Below, in pieces: positions 24,419 through 32,381 of a stretch of DNA of 35,827 nucleotides (its first letter is position 1; the number at the start of each line of letters is the position of its first letter). This DNA comes from REEB509 sp049314555 (GTDB lineage: Bacteria; Pseudomonadota; Alphaproteobacteria; Caulobacterales; Aquidulcibacteraceae). The notes beneath the pieces are model-generated. The model worked only from the letters and a program-made list of their open reading frames with translations, was not told the DNA's origin and searched no databases. The stretch is from NCBI GenBank assembly GCA_049314555.1, contig JBMOEW010000031.1, positions 1 to 35,827 on the forward strand, in the 5' to 3' direction. The position numbers and the translations under genes were made by a program.

Positions 24419-24441
24419 GGGCGAGCGACTCAGGCTCGCCC
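24419..24441 (-). terminator. hairpin between glyA and nrdR
   Basis: GGGCGAGC (24419-24426) pairs perfectly with GCTCGCCC (24434-24441) around a 7-nt loop, between the glyA stop and the nrdR start. No T-run follows on the minus strand. It may set the ratio of glyA to downstream message by partial termination or by protecting the glyA 3' end. Confidence 0.45.
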
Positions 24442-24459
24442 TTTGCGCCAGCATAGACA

Positions 24460-25770
24460 TCAAGGATAAATCGGGAAGCGCTCGCACAGGTCTGCGACTT
24501 CGGCGCGCACCGCTGCCTCGACCGTGGCGTCGCCATCTGGGGCAGCGACCAGGGCGTCGAGGACTTCGACGATCTTGGTGCCGATCCAGGCGAATTCCCC
24601 TTCCTTGAACCCGCGGGTGGTGCCGGCCGGCGACCCCAAGCGAATGCCTGAGGTTTTTGTGGGCGGGAGCGGATCGAAGGGCACGCCGTTTTTGTTGCAG
24701 GTGAAGCCGGCTCGTTCCAAGGCGGCCTCTGCGGCGCGACCGGTCAGGCCTTTGGGACGCAGATCGACCAGCACCACGTGGGTGTCGGTGCCGCCGGCGA
24801 CCAGATCGCATCCACCTTTGCGCACGGCTTCGGCCATGGCTTTTGCGTTCGCCACGACTTGAGCGGCGTAGGCTTTGAATTCTGGCTGCAGAGCCTCGCC
24901 GAAGGCCACCGCTTTGGCCGCGATGACATGCATCAGGGGGCCGCCTTGGAGCCCTGGGAATACGGCCGAATTGAACTTTTTGCCGAGGGCTTCGTCGTTA
25001 CTAAGAATCATACCGCCGCGGGGGCCGCGGAGGGTTTTGTGGGTGGTGGTGGTTACGACGTGGGCGTGATCGAGGGGGGTGGGGTGGGCCCCGCCCGCGA
25101 CCAGACCCGCGAAGTGGGCCATGTCTACCATGAAGTAGGCACCGACCTCGTCGGCGATCTCCCGGAAGCGTTTGAAGTCAATTTGGCGGGGATAGGCTGA
25201 GCCGCCGGCGATGATCAGCTTTGGCTGGTGGGTTTTGGCCATTTCAGCCACGACGTCGTAATCGATCAGGTCATCCTGGCGGCGGACGGGGTAATTGATC
25301 GCCTTAAACCATTTGCCGGATTGGTTGGCCGGTGAGCCGTGGGTCAAGTGTCCGCCGGACGCCAAATCGAGCCCCATGAAGGTATCGCCGGGCTGCAAAA
25401 GCGCCAAAAACACCGCTTGGTTCGCCTGCGCGCCCGAGTGGGGCTGAACGTTGGCATAGGCGCAGTTGAACAGCGCCTTGGCCCGATCAATCGCCAGCGT
25501 TTCGGCCACATCGACGTATTCACAGCCGCCGTAATAGCGCTTGCCGGGGTAGCCTTCGGCGTATTTGTTGGTGAGGACGGAGCCTTGTGCTTCCAGCACG
25601 GCCCGAGACACGATGTTTTCGGAAGCGATCAGTTCGATCTGGGATCGTTGGCGCTGCAGCTCGTGCTCAAGCGCTTCCGCCAATGCCGGATCTGCGTCGA
25701 GCAGCGTTCGACGAAAGAATCCATCGCCCAATTCGTCGACCCCTGAGCGGATAGACCTGCTTACGGCCAT
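24460..25770 (-). CDS. glyA: serine hydroxymethyltransferase
   Basis: GlyA is a PLP enzyme that interconverts serine and glycine while loading tetrahydrofolate with a one-carbon unit. Its 436 residues show the family pattern throughout: IELIASENIVSRAVLEAQGS, TNKYAEGYPGKRYYGGCEYV, NVQPHSGAQANQAVFLALL, and the PLP lysine K245 in VTTTTHKTLRGPRGGMIL. The ATG at 25770 is used because GGAGG lies just before it; the frame has another ATG at 25785. It is the first gene of the nrdR-rib-nusB-thiL run and divergent from mucR. Confidence 0.97.
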   Translation of the reverse strand: MAVSRSIRSGVDELGDGFFRRTLLDADPALAEALEHELQRQRSQIELIASENIVSRAVLEAQGSVLTNKYAEGYPGKRYYGGCEYVDVAETLAIDRAKALFNCAYANVQPHSGAQANQAVFLALLQPGDTFMGLDLASGGHLTHGSPANQSGKWFKAINYPVRRQDDLIDYDVVAEMAKTHQPKLIIAGGSAYPRQIDFKRFREIADEVGAYFMVDMAHFAGLVAGGAHPTPLDHAHVVTTTTHKTLRGPRGGMILSNDEALGKKFNSAVFPGLQGGPLMHVIAAKAVAFGEALQPEFKAYAAQVVANAKAMAEAVRKGGCDLVAGGTDTHVVLVDLRPKGLTGRAAEAALERAGFTCNKNGVPFDPLPPTKTSGIRLGSPAGTTRGFKEGEFAWIGTKIVEVLDALVAAPDGDATVEAAVRAEVADLCERFPIYP

Positions 25771-25985
25771 GTTATCGTCCTCCAACGTTCTGGGCTCTGG
25801 GCCACCCGATACTGTGAGTCATTACGTCCAAGAAAGCATATATACGAAAAATCGGTCATATTGCCGCTGGCGCGAAGCGATCAACTGGCGGAAATCTACG
25901 GTTCTGCGTTGCATTTATTAGCGGCCTGCGCAATGTACGTTCACTGGCCACGGATGGCCCCCACTTGTAGCCCCAAGGTTTAGAG

Positions 25986-26420
25986 ATGCGTGACGATAAA
26001 CTGGATTTAGAGATCGTGGCGGAAGAACCGCTTCGAATGACAGCTGACATCGTTGCGTCATTCGTCACCAACAACAAAGTGTCGCCTGAACAACTTCCCG
26101 AACTCATCCGCTCCATCCACAAAACGATCGAGTCACTCTCCAAAGGTGATGTTGAGAAAGCTCCCGAACGGCCGAAGCCTGCGGTTGCGATCAGCAAGTC
26201 CATCCATACAGACTACATTGTTTGCCTGGAAGACGGCAAACGCCTCAAAATGCTGAAGCGCTACTTGCGGTCCACCTACAACATGTCGCCGGACGAGTAT
26301 CGTAAGCGCTGGGGCCTGGCGCCGGATTATCCCATGGTTGCGCCGGCCTACGCCCAGAAGCGCTCTGAATTCGCTAAGCGGATCGGCCTTGGGCGCGGGG
26401 TTCGCCGCAAGGACGCTTGA
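25986..26420 (+). CDS. MucR/Ros-family transcriptional regulator lacking the zinc ligands
   Basis: This is an H-NS-like global regulator of alphaproteobacteria that controls polysaccharide, motility and surface genes. The N-terminal helical part supports oligomerisation. The C-terminal DNA-binding part is clear: YIVCLEDGKRLKMLKRYLRS, then TYNMSPDEYRKRWGLAPDYP, then MVAPAYAQKRSEFAKRIGLG. In zinc-containing Ros the finger ligands are Cys, Cys, His, His. Here the equivalents are C80, D83, Y93 and T97, so the protein is of the zinc-free sort described for some MucR/Ros relatives. Length is 144 residues. It is divergent from glyA across 215 bp. Confidence 0.93.
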   Translation: MRDDKLDLEIVAEEPLRMTADIVASFVTNNKVSPEQLPELIRSIHKTIESLSKGDVEKAPERPKPAVAISKSIHTDYIVCLEDGKRLKMLKRYLRSTYNMSPDEYRKRWGLAPDYPMVAPAYAQKRSEFAKRIGLGRGVRRKDA

Positions 26421-26437
26421 TCACGCATTCGCGTTGG

Positions 26438-26460
26438 GCCGGCGGGGATTTGCCGGCTTT
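26438..26460 (+). terminator. possible terminator after mucR
   Basis: GCCGGC (26438-26443) pairs with GCCGGC (26452-26457) around an 8-nt loop and is followed by TTT, 18 bp after the mucR stop. The stem is short and the T-run minimal. Confidence 0.4.
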
Positions 26461-26749
26461 ACGCCCAAATCCCGGGTTTGGTGGGACGGCTGTGGGGGCC
26501 CTCACCAGACGCGGCGGGAGAACCATCCTGTGAAGCCATGGCCTGAGCCGATTCGGGACCACCGGCCGAGATCCCCTCCCGGGCCAGGGCGCGCGACAGC
26601 TTAGCCAAAGCAACGGACTCGACTTCGGCATCCGTGGCATGAGCGGGGGCTAGAATCACGACCTCTATTCCTGTGGCCGCGTCGATCGCCGCTATGCGTT
26701 TTGTGCCGCCAACCAGCTGGGACTCAAAGAGGACTTCACGCCCGGGCAT
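26459..26749 (-). CDS. small conserved protein downstream of hemA (possibly DUF6898)
   Basis: This is a 96-residue protein. The first 55 residues form the conserved part: MPGREVLFESQLVGGTKRIA followed by AIDAATGIEVVILAPAHATD and a helix VALAKLSRALAREG. The remainder is a disordered S, P and G tail. Small alphaproteobacterial proteins starting REVLFE/REVLIE with an AIDxxTGxEV segment are, as I recall, grouped as DUF6898; I cannot confirm this. It begins 23 bp after the hemA stop on the same strand and is probably co-transcribed. The ATG at 26749 is preferred to the upstream in-frame start at 26806, which would lie inside hemA. Function unknown. Confidence 0.65.
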   Translation of the reverse strand: MPGREVLFESQLVGGTKRIAAIDAATGIEVVILAPAHATDAEVESVALAKLSRALAREGISAGGPESAQAMASQDGSPAASGEGPHSRPTKPGIWA

Positions 26750-26772
26750 CGCCTGCTCGCTTTTCACCAACG

Positions 26773-27993
26773 TCAGGCGGCAAGTTTCAGCTGAAAGTCC
26801 TTCCAAACGGTGACCAAGGCGCTGACGAGGTCTTCCATGAGGGCATCGTTATGGAAGGGCGATGGGGTAAATCGCAGGCGCTCGGTGCCCCTTGGCACGG
26901 TGGGGAAGTTGATCGGCTGGACGTAAATACCATGGTCAAACAGCAAGGCGTCCGACACGCGCTTGCAGGCCACCGCGTCGCCAACGAGCACCGGCACGAT
27001 GTGGGTGGATGAGTTCATCACCGGCAGCCCCGCCTCGCGCAAGCGGCTCTTGAGCCGCTCTGCGCGCTCAGCGATGCGATCGCGCATATGGGGGCAGCGC
27101 CGCACAAGACGCACGCTTTCCAGCGCGGCCGCAGCAATCGATGGGGCAAGCGAGGTGGTGAAAATGAAGCCCGCCGCGGAGGACCGGATTGCATCGATGG
27201 CGGCTTTGGGGCCAGTGACATAGCCCCCCATCGTGCCGAAGGCCTTCGCCAGGGTGCCTTCGATGAAGTCCACCCGGTGCATCACGCCGTCGCGCTCAGC
27301 GACGCCGCCGCCACCGTGGCCATAAAGGCCGACGCCGTGCACTTCGTCGAGATAGGTCATGGCCCCATACTTTTCGGCCAGATCGCACATTTCAGCGATG
27401 GGGGCGGTATCGCCATCCATCGAGTAAACGCTTTCAAAGGCGATCAGCTTTGGGGCGTCGGCTGGGGCTTCGTTAAGGAGGGATTCCAGGCTCTGGAGAT
27501 CGTTGTGGCGAAACACCCGCACCGTGCTTTTGGAGCGGCGGATGCCCTCGATCATGGAGGCGTGGTTCAACTCATCGGAGAAAATCCAGAGATCTGGGAA
27601 AATCTTGCCGAAGGTGGACAAGGTGGCATCGTTGGAGACGTAGCCGGAGGTGAAAAGGAGCGCTGCTTCCTTGTCGTGCAGGGCAGACAGCTCCCGCTCC
27701 AAGTCCACGTGGTAGCTGGTGGTGCCGGAAATGTTGCGGGTGCCGCCGGAGCCGGTGCCGACGTCGTCAATGGCTGCATGGGCGGCGGCGATCACGTCGG
27801 GGTGTTGGCCTTGGCCCAAATAATCGTTCGAGCACCACACCACGATGCGCTTTTCTGAACCGTCCTCCAGGCGAAGGCGGGCATGGGGAAACCGCCCCTG
27901 TTCGCGGCGAATGTCTGCAAAAACGCGATAGCGCCCTTCGCGCCGCACCGTATCCACGGCGGCTTCAAATGCTGCGGCGTCTTCGTCTCGCAT
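26773..27993 (-). CDS. hemA: 5-aminolevulinate synthase
   Basis: This PLP enzyme makes 5-aminolevulinate from glycine and succinyl-CoA, the C4 (Shemin) entry to haem found in alphaproteobacteria and mitochondria. Its 406 residues include CSNDYLGQGQHPDVIAA, GTGSGGTRNISGTTSYHVDL, FSDELNHASMIEGIRRS, YLDEVHGVGLYGHGGGGVAE, and the PLP lysine K250 in EGTLAKAFGTMGGYV. The start at 27993 (MRDEDAAAFEAAV) matches the family N-terminus; a longer open frame to 28083 has no similarity. It is divergent from hemB over 164 bp, so the two haem genes probably share regulatory sequence. Confidence 0.96.
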   Translation of the reverse strand: MRDEDAAAFEAAVDTVRREGRYRVFADIRREQGRFPHARLRLEDGSEKRIVVWCSNDYLGQGQHPDVIAAAHAAIDDVGTGSGGTRNISGTTSYHVDLERELSALHDKEAALLFTSGYVSNDATLSTFGKIFPDLWIFSDELNHASMIEGIRRSKSTVRVFRHNDLQSLESLLNEAPADAPKLIAFESVYSMDGDTAPIAEMCDLAEKYGAMTYLDEVHGVGLYGHGGGGVAERDGVMHRVDFIEGTLAKAFGTMGGYVTGPKAAIDAIRSSAAGFIFTTSLAPSIAAAALESVRLVRRCPHMRDRIAERAERLKSRLREAGLPVMNSSTHIVPVLVGDAVACKRVSDALLFDHGIYVQPINFPTVPRGTERLRFTPSPFHNDALMEDLVSALVTVWKDFQLKLAA

Positions 27994-28157
27994 CGATGGT
28001 CCTCGTTGGGTCTCGCGTGGGCGAAGCCATTTCGGGCCGGAGCCTCGTATGCCTATGTACGGGTGTGTGTGGGTGTCGCACAAGGCATCGTTTGTATACT
28101 GCCAACTGTCAGCACTATGACATGTGGCGAAGCCGCGCGGCGCAAAGGGGAGACGTC

Positions 28158-29153
28158 ATGAACAGTCCGCGATTTCCAGCAGCGCGCCCGCGCCGATTGC
28201 GTCAAAACGACTGGACGCGGCGGCTGGTTGGGGAAAACCGGCTGAGCGCCAACGACCTGATCTGGGCGATCGTGACCCATGCGGGGCCAGAGGCGTCTGT
28301 GGACGTGGCCTCCATGCCTGGGGCCCCTCGCCTTTCGCTGGACGGCTTGGCAGCGGCCGCGGAGCGTGCCCAGGCGCTTGGCATCCCTGCGATTGCTGTG
28401 TTTCCTTTCATCGACCCGCGGCTGAAGGACCGGTTCGGGCGAGAGGCGCTTAACCCTGACGGGCTGGTGCCGCAGGCGGTCAAGGCGATTAAGGCTGTGG
28501 CTCCTCGGCTTGGGGTGATGGTGGATGTGGCGCTCGATCCGTTTACCGACCACGGCCACGACGGGGTGATTGACGATTACGGGCGGGTTCTGAACGACGA
28601 ATCCGTGGCGCGGCTGGTGGACCAGGCCGTGATGCTGGCCAGCATTGGAGCCGATATTGTGGCTCCGTCTGATATGATGGACGGGCGGATCGGTGCCATT
28701 CGCGATGCGCTTGAAAGCGCTGGCCGGACTGACACTTTGATCATGTCTTATGCGGCCAAGTATGCGTCTGCGTTCTATGGCCCGTATCGGGATGCGATTG
28801 GGTCTTCGGCGGCACTCAAGGGTGACAAAAAAACCTATCAGATGGACCCGGCCAACGCTTTGGAGGCGCTGCGGGAAGTGGCGCTGGACGTGGCCGAGGG
28901 TGCGGACATGTTACTTGTCAAACCGGGCCTTGCCTATTTGGACATCGTGTATCGGGTGAAGGCGCAGTTCGGGCTGCCGACCTATGCGTTCCAGGTGTCT
29001 GGCGAGTACGCGATGATCAAGGCCGCGGGTGCGCAGGGCTGGATTGACGAGGAGCGCGCAATGCTTGAATCGCTGCTTGCGTTCAAGCGGGCCGGTGCCG
29101 ACGGGATCGTGACTTATTTCGCGGCGCGGGCGGCAGATGCCATGGCTGGCTGA
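28158..29153 (+). CDS. hemB: delta-aminolevulinic acid dehydratase (porphobilinogen synthase)
   Basis: HemB condenses two 5-aminolevulinate molecules to porphobilinogen, the step after HemA. The two Schiff-base lysines are K201 (SYAAKYASAFYGPYRD) and K255 (LLVKPGLAYLD). The metal region reads DVALDPFTDHGHDG, with aspartates where zinc enzymes carry cysteines, so this is the magnesium-type enzyme. RLRQNDWTRRLVGENRLSAN near the N-terminus is typical. The ATG at 28158 follows AAGGGGAG; a longer upstream frame is noise. Length is 331 residues. Its last 40 bases overlap the end of the convergent receiver-like gene. Confidence 0.96.
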   Translation: MNSPRFPAARPRRLRQNDWTRRLVGENRLSANDLIWAIVTHAGPEASVDVASMPGAPRLSLDGLAAAAERAQALGIPAIAVFPFIDPRLKDRFGREALNPDGLVPQAVKAIKAVAPRLGVMVDVALDPFTDHGHDGVIDDYGRVLNDESVARLVDQAVMLASIGADIVAPSDMMDGRIGAIRDALESAGRTDTLIMSYAAKYASAFYGPYRDAIGSSAALKGDKKTYQMDPANALEALREVALDVAEGADMLLVKPGLAYLDIVYRVKAQFGLPTYAFQVSGEYAMIKAAGAQGWIDEERAMLESLLAFKRAGADGIVTYFAARAADAMAG

Positions 29154-30010
29154 GGGCTGGAAGCGGCAGGAGCGTCGTCTGCGGCGCGCTTACCGATCCG
29201 TTCGGCGAGGGCCACGATGTGGCCCGCCAAAATGCCGCGTTGTTTGTCGCAGGCGATCGGCAAATGCACGAGATGGCCGATGGCAGCGGCGTATTCCTCG
29301 ATCAAAACCGCCAGTCGCTTGTCGACACGGGCGCGGCGCGACAGCGCCTCGCCCAGGGCCGAAGACACAAAGATCAGGGCTTTATCGTCCATTTCACGGG
29401 CGACGCGTTCTAGCTCCATGACTGCGAAAAACACCCCGTCGCTTTTGTCTGCGCCGCTCGCCGCGGCGACACCTGCGGCCTTGGCCAAAGCTTTGCGGCG
29501 GTCGTCAAACAGGTCCAGGAGTTGGGCTGCCAGGGCCTGTTGATCTGATAACCGGCGGCGCGGGATCTCGCGGCCGGCGACACGCTTGGTCCGCCGGCAG
29601 GGCCCGACATACTGGGTCAGCTCCACAAACGGGCGATCGTCGCTTTTCATGGAGGCATGGACCTGCATCAAGCCCGACAGGCTGATGGGCAGGCTCATGG
29701 CGGCATGGGCACCGGCGTTGATGGCTTTAGAGGCCATGTCTGTTGGGCCGACGTAGAGCATATGTCCCCGGCGGCTGGGGACGTCCACATTGCGGCGAAT
29801 GGAGCGCAGGAACGCGAGGGCGTCTTCGCCCCTTAACCCCTCGCAGATGATCATGGTGTCCATCCGCGACGTCAACAGAATGCGGCGCGCCTCTTCGGCG
29901 TCGATGGTCACGACCAGCCCCCGAACCCCCATGCCCCGAAACAGCTGGCGCAGCGTGTCGATCTGCACGCGGTCGCGGGCGGCAATGAGCACATCTGCCT
30001 TCGGGGTCAT
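29114..30010 (-). CDS. degenerate receiver-domain protein of unknown function
   Basis: This 298-residue protein begins with a receiver-like fold: ADVLIAARDRVQIDTLRQLF, then TIDAEEARRILLTSRMDTMI, and GHMLYVGPTDMASKAINAGA near the fourth and fifth strands. The residues needed for phosphorylation are missing. The acidic pair is replaced by Ala/Ala (AARDR), the acceptor Asp by Cys56 (MIICEG), and the signalling Lys by Leu before the Pro (SLPIS). The C-terminal half is helical without a recognised output domain; KALIFVSSALGEALSRRARV is its most regular part. A strong GAAGGAGG precedes the start. It overlaps the convergent hemB gene by 40 bp. It may act as a phosphorylation-independent partner, which is inference. 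Confidence 0.8.
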   Translation of the reverse strand: MTPKADVLIAARDRVQIDTLRQLFRGMGVRGLVVTIDAEEARRILLTSRMDTMIICEGLRGEDALAFLRSIRRNVDVPSRRGHMLYVGPTDMASKAINAGAHAAMSLPISLSGLMQVHASMKSDDRPFVELTQYVGPCRRTKRVAGREIPRRRLSDQQALAAQLLDLFDDRRKALAKAAGVAAASGADKSDGVFFAVMELERVAREMDDKALIFVSSALGEALSRRARVDKRLAVLIEEYAAAIGHLVHLPIACDKQRGILAGHIVALAERIGKRAADDAPAASSPQPAMASAARAAK

Positions 30011-30083
30011 CGGCGCGGGCCTCCTTCAGCCCAAGCGCCACCCTATCCCATAAGCAGTAAAGACGGCCCTAACCCCGCCAAGG

Positions 30084-31436
30084 TTAATAGGGTAATCGCC
30101 TGCCGGCGGCCTTTGCCTCGGCTTTTTGGGTTTCGTAGCTTGCCTCCATTTCGGCGAACTCGGCCTTGCGAGGACCCATATAGCCAAACAAATAGCCGGC
30201 CACTTTGCGCATCTGGATCTCTTCAGAGCCTTCGGTGATGCGGTAGCGGCGGTGGTGGCGGTAAATGTGTTCGAAGGGTTTGTGGCGGGAATAACCAATG
30301 CCGCCGTGCACCTGAATGGCGCGGTCAGCGGCATCGCAGCACAGGCGGTTTGCCCAGTAGTTACACATCGATACCCGATCGGAGAGCAGCTTTTCGTGCT
30401 GGGGTTTGGGGATTTGGTCCATTTCCCAGGCGGTCTTGAAGATCAACAAGCGCAGCATTTCTGCCTGGGTGGCCAGCTCCACGAGGGGGAACTGGATGGC
30501 CTGGTTCTTGGCCAGGGCCTCGCCGAAGGGCTTGCGCAGGCGGGCGTACTTCACACTTTCTTGAATGCAGTACATCGCGGCCCCGCAGGAGGAGGCAGCC
30601 TGGCGGATCCGGTTTTCGTGCACGAAGTGTTGCGCCAGCGCGAGGCCCCCGCCCAAGGGGCCAAACAGAGCGGCCTCTGGCACCCACACGTTGGTGAAGC
30701 TGACGCGCGGGTGATCGGTGGGCATGTTGAAGGTCCAGAGGTATTCCTCGATCTTCACGCCCGGCAGTTTAGTATCCACCAGAAAACAGCTGATGCCGGC
30801 GGCATCGCCATCTTTGCCGGCGGTGCGGGCAAAGACCATGTCGTGGCTGGCCTCGTGCATGCCGGTATTCCACATTTTCTCGCCGTTGATCAGCCAGCCC
30901 TTGGCACCGTCGCGCTCGTGGGGCACGGCGCGTGTTTCCATGTGAGTGGCGTCACTGCCGTGATCGGGCTCGGTCAAGCCGAAGCTGACGCGGCGGGTGA
31001 AGCCCAGCATGCCGTTGATGAACTCTTCTTGCTGGGCGGGGGTGCCGAAATCGCGGAACATCAGAACTTGCGGCAGGTTGGCTACGATCGAGTGCTCGTT
31101 CTGAAGGTCGTTGAACAGGCCCAACCCCTTGCGCGCCAGGTGTTCGCGGATGATCGCCATCGCCAAGTGGGACCCGTCTTTGCCGCCAAATTCTTTGGGC
31201 AAGGCGAACCGATAATGGCCCGCCTTATCCGCCAGTTTCTTGCACGCCCGCAGGAGCTCTTCCCAATCGTGGCGCGGCAGGCCGCCATTGTCCCAATCGG
31301 TGCGGGCCCATTCGCGGCGATGATCGAAGAAGCGCTCGTTGTCGTCTTTGGCCTGGAGCGGCTTGATTTCGGCTTCGATGAAGGCGTCGAGCACAACCAG
31401 ATAATCAGCGATCTCTTTGGGTACTGAGAAGTCCAT
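30084..31436 (-). CDS. acyl-CoA dehydrogenase family protein
   Basis: This FAD enzyme would oxidise an acyl-CoA to the trans-2-enoyl-CoA. The domains are in the usual order: N-terminal helices with YRFALPKEFGGKDGSHLAMA, then FGLTEPDHGSDATHMETRAV and GWLINGEKMWNTGMHEASHD in the middle beta domain, and a C-terminal helical domain with YARLRKPFGEALAKNQAIQF, HGGIGYSRHKPFEHIYRHHR and RITEGSEEIQMRKVAGYLFG. The last includes the FAD/catalytic segment. Length is 450 residues, somewhat longer than short-chain enzymes; the extended N-terminus with DNERFFDHRREWAR resembles the CaiA/ACAD11-like group. Downstream of, and probably co-transcribed with, the fatty-acid/sterol hydroxylase. Confidence 0.93.
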   Translation of the reverse strand: MDFSVPKEIADYLVVLDAFIEAEIKPLQAKDDNERFFDHRREWARTDWDNGGLPRHDWEELLRACKKLADKAGHYRFALPKEFGGKDGSHLAMAIIREHLARKGLGLFNDLQNEHSIVANLPQVLMFRDFGTPAQQEEFINGMLGFTRRVSFGLTEPDHGSDATHMETRAVPHERDGAKGWLINGEKMWNTGMHEASHDMVFARTAGKDGDAAGISCFLVDTKLPGVKIEEYLWTFNMPTDHPRVSFTNVWVPEAALFGPLGGGLALAQHFVHENRIRQAASSCGAAMYCIQESVKYARLRKPFGEALAKNQAIQFPLVELATQAEMLRLLIFKTAWEMDQIPKPQHEKLLSDRVSMCNYWANRLCCDAADRAIQVHGGIGYSRHKPFEHIYRHHRRYRITEGSEEIQMRKVAGYLFGYMGPRKAEFAEMEASYETQKAEAKAAGRRLPY

Positions 31437-31452
31437 TGTGCGCGCATCCCTT

Positions 31453-32289
31453 TTATCGTGTGGGATCGACTATAGAGCTTGTGGGGGCTTCGACCAGCCT
31501 CCCGATTTCGGCAGGGCATGTGTTTAAGCGGGGGGATGTCGCTTCGGCAAAACGGGCATAGTAGGCCGGATGCTCGGTGCCCATCCAGCGATCCCACCAG
31601 GTAAAGTAGAGACCGTAGTTCCACCCTGCCTGGGCGTGATGGAGATCATGGTGGGTGACTGTCGTCATCCAATCGAACAGGGGCTTGCCATTGGGGGCTG
31701 CAGGAAACAGCTCGTAGCCGGAGTGGCCAATGGTGTTGCGCACGATTTGATGCAACATGAACAGGCCGATCACTGGCCAAGGGGTGGGCACCAAGATCAG
31801 CCAGACCGGCACGAACAGTCCGTTGATCGCTGCTTCTGTCATATCAAAGCTGTAGGCGGTGAAGGGCGAGGGATTGTTGCTCTTGTGGTGGCGGCGATGA
31901 AAGCGGCGAAACAGCCGGGGGTGATGGATCAGGCGGTGGGTCCAATAGAACCAAGCATCGTGGCCAACGATGATCAGGGCAAGCGCCACCCAGAACCAGA
32001 CCGGCCCCCAGGATTTGGCGAGATCTGGCCCCGGCAACAGGCCTGCGCGGTCGAGGAAAAAGGTGAACAACCCTACCGTGGAAAAGACCGCCACTGAGCG
32101 CACGGAAAACACCAATTCAACCATCAACTGGGTGATGGGGGGGCGGGTTGGGCGCAGCTTGCGGCTCGCCAGGGGGCGGGCCAACACCACCCACAGGAGG
32201 AGCGTGAAGCTCACAGCGAATGTGAGATACCGCGCGACGTCGGTTTGCATCCCCATTATCCAGTGTTCGAGCACGGGTTGGATAGACAT
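31453..32289 (-). CDS. sterol desaturase / fatty-acid hydroxylase family membrane protein
   Basis: This is an integral-membrane di-iron oxygenase of 278 residues. The histidine boxes are complete: HDAWFYWTHRLIHH (H110, H118, H122), HRRHH at about 131-135, and THHDLHH at about 212-218. Four or so hydrophobic segments lie around them, e.g. YLTFAVSFTLLLWVVL and WFWVALALIIVGH. The family includes C-5 sterol desaturase, carotenoid hydroxylases and fatty-acid hydroxylases; substrate cannot be assigned. A good GGAGG lies ahead of the ATG at 32289. It is followed 16 bp later by the acyl-CoA dehydrogenase gene and preceded by the membrane AraC gene, so the three look like a lipid-modifying unit. Confidence 0.9.
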   Translation of the reverse strand: MSIQPVLEHWIMGMQTDVARYLTFAVSFTLLLWVVLARPLASRKLRPTRPPITQLMVELVFSVRSVAVFSTVGLFTFFLDRAGLLPGPDLAKSWGPVWFWVALALIIVGHDAWFYWTHRLIHHPRLFRRFHRRHHKSNNPSPFTAYSFDMTEAAINGLFVPVWLILVPTPWPVIGLFMLHQIVRNTIGHSGYELFPAAPNGKPLFDWMTTVTHHDLHHAQAGWNYGLYFTWWDRWMGTEHPAYYARFAEATSPRLNTCPAEIGRLVEAPTSSIVDPTR

Positions 32290-32381
32290 TGGCGTTGCCT
32301 CCTCAATGAACAGGTGACTTGCCTAGTCAGACGGGGGCTTGAGGGCTTGCGCCTTGCGAAAAAGGCCGTTGAAAATCGGTT

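Noticed and set aside
23184..24460. FMN riboswitch upstream of the riboflavin genes
   Set aside because: The genes overlap or are a few tens of bases apart, leaving no room, and the conserved FMN-element segments are not visible upstream of ribD or ribE.
30126..31427. A 433-residue plus-strand gene antisense to the acyl-CoA dehydrogenase
   Set aside because: It is the mirror of a strongly conserved minus-strand gene; the long frame is due to high GC and few stops.
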